DNA from: Brachypodius melanocephalos
Taxonomy: Eukaryota; Chordata; Aves; Passeriformes; Pycnonotidae
Direction of reading: 5' to 3'
NCBI GenBank assembly: GCA_013398615.1
Contig: VZSR01001477.1
Span: 1,868,929 to 1,932,928 of the forward strand
Length of the DNA stretch: 64,000 nucleotides
Both the position numbers and the translations under genes were made by a program. A model generated the notes under the pieces. That model did no database searches. It was given only the letters and a program-made list of their open reading frames with translations, and was not told the DNA's origin. Every line of letters starts with the position of its first letter. Position 1 is the stretch's first letter. Positions 46,101-58,470 of this stretch are shown here, piece after piece.

Positions 46101-49100
46101 ACCAAAGAGGGGGGAAATCATGAAAAACTGAAGAAAAATTGATTCATATATATTTACAGAGGAAACACTTAATTTTCAAGCACATATAGAATGCTAAGGT
46201 AAAGTACAAAGTAGTTGCTGTCCCTCTTTATTTTTACAATATTGCTGAAGTATCTCAATGTCTCTTTCTCATTCTTCCTTATTCCAGTTTCGAATGTATT
46301 TTTGTTTGGATTTCCATGCAGCAGTAAAGGCGGGATCAGGGTTCTTTTCTTCTTGGTCCCATATCTAAAGCCTTTACACTCAAAGAGCTCAATCTTACAA
46401 ATGGTAATGCACAAACAAAAAGAGGTAGCTGCTGAGGATAGTAACACAATCTCAAATATCATGTTTTTTTTAACTCATAAAATTTCATTGCCTCAAGCAT
46501 AATTGCAAGTTGCAGCCATCACAGTTTCACACATTCTATTTCACTAGATAGAAATAAAAATGTTTTTAACAAGAAAAATAACTGAAAAATTTTCTTACAG
46601 ATGTAATGGATTCTTAAATGCTCACCTAAAAGCTGCTATAACTCAAACAGAGGTCACAGGTTTTGGACCAGCCAGTAGATGAGATTCTATTACCTGACTT
46701 TTTATGATCATGCTAATCAACAGAGGTGATATCCAAGTTTAGGATATGTACATGTGTTTATCAAAAGAAGAAATGAAGGGAGAAATGACAATTCCAGTGC
46801 TTAATTAATTATTATATTTGTATGTATTTCTAAATATTTGGAAGCATCATTTTGAAAACTTTTGATATTTTTAAAATTTGTCTAATGTCTCTCATCACTG
46901 AGTTGGTGTCAGAGACTAAAATATATTTTTAATATACATTTCTAATTGCCCAAGATACTTGGACCATCAAACCACAAAATAATAACCTAGAAATTCCCCC
47001 ACAATGTTCTTGTATTATTAGTGTTTTGATCCCTGATAGAGATTAGATTGCTGCAGAAAAGCTACAGCTCTTCTGCTTCTGGATCAAAGTTGGTTTCTGA
47101 CACGACTGGCTTATTCTGACTTCCTTTGGGTTGCTGTTGCCTGCTTTAGGCTAAAGAAATCTATAATAATTCTGAGGTTTTTTTTTCCATTAAACAATCC
47201 TGCAGGTATAGTCCCTTCTCCTTATTATCATCAGAATCCCTTGTAAAGCTGCAGGAAACCCAGGGAAAAACATATAATATCTCAGAGGAGAATGTTTAAG
47301 GATGGATGAAATGCCCATTCAAATTTCTTTTCAGTGTGTTCGTATTTATGAACTCTGAATGTTTCTTGTACACAGTTTGTCTATTTGAGCCTCACATATT
47401 GACAGGGTAATAAAGATAATTTGTAATTATTATCATGTTTTTCTTGTTTCTATTGCTCATTTTTGAGTTATTTTTACACACTCCAATATTTATATAGGTG
47501 CAAATAAAGAAAACTGGGTTGCCTCAATACTCACAGTCAACGCCCTAAATATCTCACAATTGTGATGCCTTTTTTAGTAAAATTTTACCTGAAATTGTCT
47601 TATTTTACAGATTAAATATAGCTATTGGATGAGTTTCTTCTGTGGAACATTTTGTTTACCTAGTTTAAATTCGTTGCTTTTTGACCCACTTGTTTCTGTA
47701 CCGGTAACTGAGGTGTACCCACCCACACCCAAACACACATACACTGCACAAAGTCAGAGGCTTTCATTTTGTGTGCAGAAACATCCATCTCACTAGTTGT
47801 GGAAGGGAAGGGAACTCTCTCAGGAGTTCATTCCAAATGCAATGTCAAGTTTACAATAAACAGAATAATTACACTGTTTACAGGATTTATTTTATGACTA
47901 TCCCTGTGATTGCTGCAACTGTAAATAAATCTGCTCCTTGCCACAAAATAATTTTGTTTTCCAGAAAGAAGGACAGATTTGATTCCTTTGCCTGCAATTC
48001 TAATAATGAACAATATATATTTGTATTTAGTTTTCTTTAGCCAATGTAAGCCAGACAGCCAGGCAGTTGTTGATCTTGAAGAATTATCACAGAACATGTT
48101 CACTTAGTTTTAGATAGCAATTTATCATTTGTGGCAAAATCCTGATTGTGTTTTTAAAACAGTTGCATTTTTAAAATGGCAGCTCCAAAGTATATACAAT
48201 ACCTGAAAAATGATGTTTCTCTTCCATGAGAAACAGCACTAATTCATGGTGTTCACGTCTGAACACGCAGTGAGGCTGTCAAGATAACCTCATGCTCACA
48301 TCAGCCACACAGCAATTGAACACAAAGGACCAAAATGTGCTGGCAAGAAAGCAAATTCTCTCCTCTAACTCCTGCTTGTCTTGACTTAGAGAGATTGGTT
48401 TTGCACCATCTCTTCCCCCAAAAACTAGAGGGAAGACTAAGGCTGTGTAGCACCTGAAGGACCTCCCCAGGAGCCTTGGTGGCTTTTGGGTGTCAGTAAT
48501 GTAATTTTATTTTTTAAAGAGTCTGATTCAAATTTGAGTTAACCCAAATGCAAATGGGCCATTAGTGTAAGCAGACATACAATCTACCATATTAACTGGA
48601 ATTCTATGTTCATTTTGTGGTAGCAGTTGCTCAGGCAGGATTTCTTCCTTCATCCTACAGCATCAGCAGATTGCATTGAAGTGCTGAAAAACCCTCTCAG
48701 TGCAGGACAGCCCATCAGAGCAGAAAGTCAGCTGAAGCCTGCTTGCCTCTGTCCTTGTGATGTGACAGAGGGAAAAAAAGGAAACGTTCCTGTCTTCTGT
48801 CAGGTTTGGCTAGACTTTTGACTTCCCAATACTTTTAGCAATTAATGTATTCTACAACAGTGTGAGAATTTCCAAGTACAGAACAGGGGCAAAAGCCTCT
48901 GATTCGTTCATTGGAAACACAGAGAGATGTCATGTCATGATAATGCTATGTCCAAACTGAAAAATGAAAAAAAAAATTGGATATAGAAGATTGTGTTAGT
49001 TTCAAGATGCAGACAGATGCATCTTATTTTAACTTATGTAAAGACTAGAGATCTTAAGAGTTTCTTTCCCCAGAAGAAATTTTTACTTGAAAATTTAATA

Positions 49101-52100
49101 GAGATCACATGCTCATTTGAATTAAACTCTTTGGGAATTTAAAACTCTTCAAAGACTTTTTTTTTGCCATTAATATTTTTTAATTTGGGCCAAAAATATT
49201 TTATTGTGATGTTTTTACTTTAAAATCTTGCTGGAATTTAGTTGGACACGACATTAAGTGGTTTAAAATGGTATATTCCTAGTCATAAAATGGGAATTAG
49301 TGTAAAAAGGCAGAAAAACTTCAGAAAAGGTAGCCAAATTTTTTATATTTTAAATTCAAATTACTAAATGTACAGAATACCAGCATTTTGTTTTTAATAA
49401 TTGATCTCTCCTGTGCACAGAAAATGTGAGCCATGTTCTTATTCTGCCACATGTACATATTCATCAATCCACGTGTCTCAAGGAGTTATAAGTATTTGTC
49501 ACCACTTTCTTCTGAAAAACCTTTACAAATAAACTATTTGGTTTTTACTGTTAGATAATGGGTAAATCCTGTGACATTTTACTAGTATGCAACACAGGAC
49601 ATCATTAGCAGAGGAAAAGAGTCAGCAATAAAATCAACTGGACACTAAGCTCATTCACAAAACTTAAGTCCCTGTTGAGTGTAGCGTTAAACACACTTGA
49701 TTGTTTCATTCACTAGTACAGCCATTGATGGGGTCCCAGAACCCTAGTTAAGTTTTTATAAGGCTTTTCACTAGAGAACTTCACTAGAGAACATAATTGT
49801 TATTTCCACATACCTACATTCAATTTTCAGGGATTACTTTTAAGTGTGAATTCTCAGGTATTTCTTCCAGCTGCCTCCTGTCAACCCATAATCCCATATA
49901 CTGAGCTCAGTCCCTGCAGGGTAAGCACTTGATCCTGGGGTCAAAGGTCCTTTAGCTCTTGACTAATGCACCTCATTAGAAGAGGAAAGCAGAATGTCTC
50001 CAGTAATTCAAATGTCATGAGAAGTAACAGAACTATATATGTTTAATTGTGTTAAATGGGATTGTTTTATTTTAGACACAATGAAGAAAAAATAAAAAAG
50101 CTGGAGGTTTTTATAACCACTGGAAACACTGTCTCATTTGTTGTGCATCCATGTGCGGTGAGGGAGTGTGCAACTAAGCTGGAAGGAAATTAATTAGTAG
50201 TTTAATCACGTGCAGTAACCTTTTTTTGTTGTGGTAGGAGGCTGGCCATAAATTCATAACTATTCATTACTCAAGTATTTGGACTAAAATGAACATATCA
50301 GTCAAATTAAATGCTGTTTTTCTTAGTATTTTATGTATGGTAGATATGTTAGGTAATGGTTTTATCCTGTGCTGAAAAAATAATCACCTCATAAAAAGCA
50401 GGTTTTGATTAAGCAATGAAACTGGAACTTAAGTTCACCTGAATCCCTAAGCAAATGTAAGCTACTGCATTTTCTACATGAGCTTTTCTATGGGATCACT
50501 GTAGTTACAAAAAAATTCCCTTTGCTTTAGAAGTTGAACGCTGTTATTTGCCTTTCAATGTGTGTATTTTGAATGCTTTTTTACTTTAATTTGCTGAAAT
50601 CAGCGATTCCAGCTGGTTTTCACCCTTGCATTCTGAAGGAGCTTTGCAAGGTAATTATGTAAGCTAACTTGTTTGTAAAATATGAATTGCAGTTATTCAG
50701 TTAAAGAGCTTCATTCATTTCAGTAAAACAACTTACACCTTGGCATCCAAACAAATGAAAAGAAAGATATGACAGTTATGGTTTTACACCAACTACTTTT
50801 TAAAATAAGCAAAACATTTTGTATATGAATTGAATAGATATACAGAACATGAAATCTTGATGTCACCAAAGCCAAAAGCACTTTTACACTGATTTCAGAA
50901 TGTGAATTGTTCCTAAAGTTTGTTTCATCAGACTTCTGCCTGACAAGCATTTTAAGATTATATATAGGATTTTCTGACAGTTCCAGACATTTTCTGGAAT
51001 ACAGATAAGGTATGTGATTTTAATTATTAGAGGAAACAATAACACAAGAGTAGACGTGATGACATGATCTCTGATTTTATATCATGATTAAAAGTGGATT
51101 TCTCATAATATTTTGATATCAGAAAAATCCTGACACTTTTTCTATGGGTAGTTACTTTTAATGTAATGATGATAGATGTGAGAAAGTGAATTTTATTTGA
51201 TTAACAAATAAATTTGGAAAAATTGAACAGTTCAGGCTCACAATTCTTTCTTTGTCTTGGGATTGTCACAGTTATAACAACTATACTTCTGTGTCTTATT
51301 TAATGTCTCCCATTCTGAATAAAATGGGATTTCACACTGTTTTAGAGATGTGCTAGTAAGTATTTTTATTATCACTTAATAGAAAGCTTTGAAGATTTGT
51401 TTGCAATATATTAGGTTGGTTACCATTATGAATAATACATGTAATATTTTACCTTCTCCTAAGTTTACGAGACTGCACAAATAGATTTTTTTATTCCATC
51501 TGAAGACAGAGAAATTACACAGTGAATTTTCTTTGATTTTTTTTTTTTCTCTTTGTTAACAAAAACCTACACCCCACCTTCTCAAAAAATATCTTTCCTA
51601 AACAGAATAAGTGCTTTCTAATCAGGTATTTTCCCTACCTACATCTCTTTCAGCTAGCACCCCTGTTGGAAAATGTTTACTGTTATGGTCCATTTTCAAG
51701 CCAAAATCCAGGTGTTTAAGCTGTGCAACAGTTTATTTCAGTCTTTATTTCAGAGTGTGTAGCTATGATTTTCCATCCAAGTTCAAACCCCAGCTCATAA
51801 ACTGTGTGTACACTGACTATTTTCTGCTAAAAACACTTGGCTTGCTCCGTTCACTTCTCCTAAGCAATCTTCCACTTGTGACTTCCTCCTAACAACTTCT
51901 TTAAATGAAAACCAGTAACAGCTCTCCAGATCAGGGAGGCTAAATCATCCTGTAACAATAACATGGTTTAATTTAGGCTGTGACAGCGAGAGCAGAGTTA
52001 CTGGACAAACTCATGTTTGTCTCACCAGTACATATTATTTCAAAGTGTCATTTACTACAGCTGTAAACTCTAGCCTTCTGGTTTGTAAAAGTTGTATTAA

Positions 52101-52432
52101 ACTCATCCTGCTCGTTGAAGAAAAACAGCTACATCTGAGGTAGCTTTCACTACTGAATTGTTTTGTGCATCTATATCCCTGCTGGCTGTTGTTAGCTGCT
52201 ATGATTCCCCCAATAAATCAGTAAAACAGCCCTGTTGGCCCTTGGTCCTCTCTTAACTCTCCTACCTATCCTCGCCTTGCATTTAGTCGTACACACTAAT
52301 CTACACATAAAAAAATCTCAAAGACGAGGAAATTTTCTCAAAGGGTTTTATTGATGGTTGTTTATTACAGCTACAGGTGTATATTTGGAGAGATTTACCT
52401 GTGCATATTTAATGGGTCCATTTGTAAATTGT
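43103..52432. other. Intergenic desert, no gene recognised
   Basis: AT-rich unique sequence with short homopolymers (for example around 45070-45100). A block at 50100-50310 with CATGTGCGGTGAGGGAGTG, GGAAATTAATTAGTAG and AATCACGTGCAG looks less decayed than its surroundings and may be a regulatory element. No open frame has gene-like features. Confidence 0.5.
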
Positions 52433-52545
52433 GGAATCATAGAGAGGGTTGGGTTGGAAGGAACTTTAAAGATCATCCAGTTCCAACCCCTCCTGACACA
52501 GGGGCAGGGACACCTCCCACTGCATCTGTTTGCTCAAATATTCCA
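52433..52545 (-). mobile_element. CR1 LINE 3' fragment, reverse orientation
   Basis: AATCATAGAGAGGGTTGGGT, GAACTTTAAAGATCATCCAG, TTCCAACCCCTCCTG and CAGGGACACCTCCCACTGC are the reverse complement of the CR1 3' UTR and tail. It is severely 5'-truncated. Confidence 0.93.
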
Positions 52546-53439
52546 CACAACTACTTGCTTCCTCAGGATTTAGTAATGTTATGCTTCTAAATGAAGATAT
52601 TAGAAAATTTTACCCTTCAATTCACTGGGCTTGCCATCCAATTGACACTGCTGCTGGTCCTGCTCCTTAACTGTAGCACTGTTGAGAAGCTGACAGCTGA
52701 CCACTTACAACGAGCTGAAGGGTCACTTGAGGACTGACAGTACTTTTCTGTCTCTCCCATGGTGCTGGTAGGTCAGCTCTCTTTATGATGAGTGTTTCCC
52801 TTGTCTGTTCTTCAAGAAGCACCATAGATTTCCCATAAGGATGGAATTCTGTTCTATGCAAGTTGCTCACACAGGAAAAAGAAAGTATCTTTCTATGGAG
52901 GCTACAGATGTGAAAGGAGAGGACAATTTGCCAGAAAAATAGATTAGAAACATACTTAGGTTAACAGAATGCTCTCCCTCCCTCAAAGATGTTGAAAGGC
53001 ACATATCTCTACCTCATTTTCATTACTGTATTGAGAATGGGTTTATAGAAACAATGGTTTAAGTAGCTAAAATCTCAGTATTAATGCAAAAGCTATATAT
53101 TTCATATTGCTACTGTTCTGCATCTGCAGGCTTTCTCTTATATGTCCTATCTTATGAACAATATGTATGCTTTTGATTTAGGAACCAATAGCATTTTAAA
53201 CTCTGACACTAAAGGAGACAAAAAAAAAAAAAGGAAAAAGGGAAAAGAAAGATGTGGAGAAATGATTGAATTACATGGAATATATTTTTCTTTTAAAATG
53301 TCATAAAAGATTCAATAGTTGAAATTGCTCAGGGGTGATCACATTTCTTTCAGAAGGTGTTCTGTATTGGGGCCAGTGTATGTATCAAATACTGCTGATA
53401 ATTCAGCAGGGTTTTTTTATTTTTTATTGAAAATCACAG

Positions 53440-53790
53440 AAAAGAGTGGCAATAAAACCTGCATTAACAGCCAGAGCTGAAACCGAGGCTGCCTGTTGAT
53501 TTATGCACTTTCCTTTGGTTTTGATCTCTTAAAGAACGTGACTTGCCACATCATATACTCTTCTGGGATTTTATCCCTCATTACTCATTATTATACTCTC
53601 ACTGTCAATCTGATCATGCAGTTTCATATGATTCAAATAAAGGAAATCATCTACCAGCAGTCAGCTCTGCATGATTTTGCACTTTTTTGACTAGGGCTCT
53701 GATTCAAAATGCAATCAGATGAGTGAGAGGACACGGGTTGTTTTTAATGGGCTTTGGATTGAGCTATGAATGCCTTTTTAGGGCACATCA
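53440..53790. promoter_or_regulatory. Candidate conserved noncoding island
   Basis: The island is less AT-skewed and less repetitive than its flanks, with motif-like words such as GATTTATGCACTTTCC (HOX/CDX-like), AAGAACGTGAC, GATCATGCAG and GACACGGGTTG. There is no open frame of note. Conservation is not shown. Confidence 0.3.
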
Positions 53791-56700
53791 TTTTAGGTTA
53801 TTCTATGCATGTAATTGTTCTTTTTAAATACCCTTCATCTCTACACAAAGTTAGTCTCAGCAAATAAAATAAATCCACAATTTATCTATTGTTTAGAATG
53901 GACAAGAGTATTTTTTTCTTAACTTTAAGGAATATTATTTCTTAGGAACTACCTTATTCCAGAGACTGCAACATATGGAAGGTTCTTCAAGTACAATCCA
54001 TAGTTCCTGTTTGCATTTGAGACCCTGCAAGTTTTTACATTTTCACATTTGCCTCATGAAAATAACTTGGGATAAGAATAATTTTTCAAATGTTATTAAT
54101 AGATAAAAAGTAATCCAAGGATAAATACTTCCAGAGTGTGGCTACTGTGTGTATCTAGGCTAGACATACATATCTCAGTGTTTTGTTTTTTCAGTCTGAC
54201 TAATTGTCTTTGTCTTTAATGACTCTCCTTCAAATGTCTGCTTTATGTTTCACAAATACTTAATCATCGCTTTTCTTCATCTGTTTATTGATAGAGTTTA
54301 AATGTGCACATATGAACCAAAATGACATCAGCTGAGGAAAAGTTGGGCAGAAATCTGGGGTTTTTTTCTGTCATTCAAATAAAATCTTTTCTCCTAACTG
54401 AAAAAAACAAAACCAATCACGTCTTTGCTGCTTTGCTGTAAATACATGAAGAAGATGGTGTGGAAATGGGAATTGTTACAGCATGCATAAAATATACTTA
54501 AAAAGTACCCAGAGGAGAAAACATCACTGCTCAGGACCCCATCCTGGCCTGTATGAATTGTACCAAGAAGACCAGTAAGCCTACCCATGCATGTAAATGC
54601 TGTACACGTGTTTAAAGCTAGGAAAATAGTGTCTCATAGATGGAAGCTCTTATACTCTAATGAAACACCTTTGAGTATGATATAATGTCAATGGAACAGC
54701 ATGTGGCTTTGGTACATATAAAAGCAATTATGGAAGTAATATTACAGGCTGGCTTGCCTTTTCCCTTTGGTTACAGGGCTTCAGACTCCCTATGAGCTGA
54801 GTCAGAATGATAGCACTTTCCTTCTTGTCATCATCTCTCAACAAAACTTTCCATTCTTTTAATTGCTCAGAAGCCCCTCAGACACACGGTGTGTCCTTAT
54901 GTTGCAAACATATACATTAGCTAATATTTTACAATTTACTCTGGGTTGTTTTGTTTCGTATTTTAGAAATTTCAGACAGTCTGAGATAGTTTAAATGATA
55001 GTGATTTGTTTTTTAGTTATTTATTGACTTTTCCCACACGATGTGTCTTGAAACTATGTTATAGCACATGTCCAGATTTAAGAGAAATCCGAAAATATAG
55101 TGTCAGATGATATATACAAAGAGTATGTTATGTTGAATGTATTGGCCACTGATAACCTGCTCCATCTGTCTTGCCTCTGACACGTTAGCTGGACAGGGTA
55201 GAGATGAGGCAGCTTCTAAAAACAGAAGTCATTATGAAAAGAAACAGCAGCCCAGCAGCAATCAGGTATTTTGCTGAAAAGTTCAAAAGATACTATTTGG
55301 GTTTTTTTTCTTTTACCTGCTTTAATGTCCATAATCACTGCAAACATGGTATTTCCTTAGAAGAGTTATAGAGAATGACTCAATCTTTCTAAGCTTCAGC
55401 AGTGCAGTGGTGTTGGTTAAGAATCTTGAAGCCAAGTTGGGCTTGTCTCTTCCTTCTGTTTTTGTAGCTCAGGACTTGAACCCTGATAAACTCTGGCAGA
55501 GTTATACTTTGACACTTCATACCTATACCCCTCATATATCTTTAGGGTCAGTTCTTCTGCAACTAATGAGGGATTTTTTCCCTTCCTTCCCTTTTAAACA
55601 ACTTTGAATATGTCAAGCCCATTAATATAAAAATAGTCTGATTTGTATACCATAAATTATGTCATTTGTTGTATTATGCTGTAGATCAGCTACATGCTCA
55701 CATAAGCATGTATGACTATAGTCAGTTAAGGATTAATATCATTTGTGCAGTCATACACAGGAAGTATTAATTTTTTAAGTGTTTTGTGATGTAGATGATA
55801 TGTACATCTTTGCACGTGGCATATTACACTGCATAAGAAAATACAAGCTTGTATTTTCTGCAAGAAAAATCTGTCACAAATACTTACAAAGATGCGTTTT
55901 CCCTCTAGTGCTCTAACGGAGATGGAAACACAGTCCAAACCCATTGTTTTATTTGAAATTTTCATATTGGTAGTTCACATCATGCTTTTTGGCTACTGAC
56001 TAGATGAAGTGAGAATTTGAAACAGCAGAGTAACTGAGTACTTCAGAACTTAGCACAGAAATCCAGGATGGGGGGAAGGGGGAAATGTTGAAAGAAACAT
56101 TAAATATGTTATACATGCCAACTGTTGACCACTTATTCATATCATGCTGGGTTTTTAAGTGGTTCTCCCTTTTGGTTACACAATAAACCCACTCCATGTG
56201 TAAAATGAGTATAACCTTCCATTTCATGGAGAAAGGTCCCCTGTGAACAGTGACTTTTACCTCTCCTTAGACCTAATTTAAAATTTTTACTTCCTTCTTC
56301 AAATAATATTGAATTTTAATACAATAATTGGTAGCCTGTGACCCTTTTACTGAGCTGAATACAATTCCAGCTCTGCTGTTGTGCTTTTGAAGCAGAGCAT
56401 CCTGTGAAAAGAGCAGGAAGATATGTACTAGTGGCTTCTATTTATTCAGATGTGTTTGGTTTAGTTCCTCATCCTTCTGGTTTGAAAGCTAGCACTAGCA
56501 CAGTAGATGGAAGATTTCTGGAAAATTATTGTAAGCTCCTAAAAGCCATAATTACAGCCTTACAATATCCCTATCTGTAGAAAATACCAGCACAGCTACT
56601 GTAAAGTAGTCATTATAATGCCACTTTTTTTTTTTATCAGAAACATGAAAATTCATTTGCTAATGTGTAGTTCTCTTCACAGCCAAAGTCCCTGGTATAG

Positions 56701-58199
56701 CCTCTCCCAAAGATCTACAGTCCAGGGAGTCCCCAGAAGCAAAATGTAAGAGGTTCAAGAACACAGACCAAAGAGTTCTTCTTATACCCACAGAGAAAAT
56801 GTGGTGATTTCCCAGCCATCTTTGCCACTTTTACCTGTGGTCTCACGAAGACCTCAATAAGGTCTTAATAATGGTGCAAGTATTGTATAACAGCTTTTAC
56901 TGGCCCCCTGTGCAGTATTTCTTTCTTAGAATGAGCCCTGTTTGCTTGAGGACTGCCTACCCATGAATGTTAATCATTTGTGATCACATAGCACCATTCC
57001 CCAAAATACGTGACTAAAATTAAACTACAGATGGTGTTCACAAAGGTTAACCTTAGCCTGGGGTGCCAAATCCCCTCAGAATCCCTCCACAGTCAATGGG
57101 AAAAGGAAACGTCTCCTTTAACACAGTATTCCTCAATCTGTGCTCTGGGAACCAGTAGTGATCTGGAAGACATCTGATGGTAGTTCATGAAAATGTTGGA
57201 AACGTTTAACTTTCCCCTGCAGAAAACACCTCCAGACTATATACAAAAATTCCGACGTATGGACACAAGCAAACAATCAATTTGGGAGATTTTAAAAGTA
57301 ATAAACAAAGCTTGAAAGGGCATTTGGCTGTAAATGAAAACCATTATGACAACACTTCATAACAGTACTTTGATTTTTTTTTTTTTAAGTTGAGTAGACT
57401 TTCAGTTTGAAAAAGAAAAGAACTGAAGCAAATTTTTGAGTTTCTCTTCCAGGTGACTACACAAAATTATTATGGAAACACATTTGACTTGGGAAAGACT
57501 TGTTTTTTCTAAAAACCCTTACATTTTGAAATATCAGAATATGAAAAATTATGTCTATGGGGTAGTACATCCAGCATGGTACATTCAGTCATCATTTCTT
57601 GAAGGTTTATCCATTGGATATTGCATTATATGCTATCTTTCCAAAGGATGGTTAAAGAAGGTATTAAACCCCGAAAGAATTCAACAAATTAAATTCTGAG
57701 TGATATGAGTCTTTACTTTTTTCATAAACCTATAGATGTTGGTTTTCCATGAAAAAAATTAAAAGCATCATTGAATTCAAAGTCTTAGGCTATGTCATAT
57801 GAAATTATTCTGAATTGCAGCTTGTAAAAACACAATCTAGTAAGTGAATGTTTTCACTTTTTAATTTGACTAAAGATTTTGTTAATTACAACAGCTTTAT
57901 GGTTATTTGTATCAAGTAGAATTTGTTCCCATGTGGACAGCACCATAAGGATTTCTGTCTAACAGATGGGCTTCTCATGCTTTTAATTCCTTTGAGAAAT
58001 CTTAGCTTTTTTTGTACATGAAACAAAGAAGAAGAAGAAACCATTGTGAGGGTCTTTTTTTTGTGCAATCCTTTTCTATTGTGACCTGATGCTGTATTCA
58101 GTAAAGAGACTAGTTTAAAAAACCCTCAAACCCAAGTCGTTTTATTCCATCCCTTTGGGGGTTCATCAAAATTTTTAAATTTTATAATTACATACATTT

Positions 58200-58470
58200 G
58201 CTATTTTTTGCTCAGGTTTGTACTCCGACAGTAAATTATAGTAATTTATACCCTGGTAAATCATAAATCCTGTCATAATTAGGAGTTTGTTCCAAACAAC
58301 CTGCGGCTGCATTCTGATCCCATTCCAAAAGTTTCTCCTCGGGACATTTGTTTCTCTTCGTTTGAACTATGCCAATTCATCTCATGAAGTGCGTTGCTTA
58401 CATGCCTTGAGAGATGTCACACCATAAACTTTATGAATATTTATAGTTTGAGGAAAAAAATAGTAGAAAA
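58200..58470. promoter_or_regulatory. Candidate conserved noncoding island
   Basis: It retains CpGs (CTCCGACAG, CTGCGGCTGC, CCTCGGGAC, TCTTCGTTTG, AGTGCGTTGC) within CpG-depleted DNA, plus ATAATTAGG and ATGAATATTTATAG. No open frame and no repeat similarity are recognised. Regulatory function is an inference. Confidence 0.35.

Noticed and set aside
56990..57125. Possible ancient repeat around CAGTCAATGGGAAAAGG
   Set aside because: Only one short phrase resembles amniote repeats. It is too weak to name or bound.
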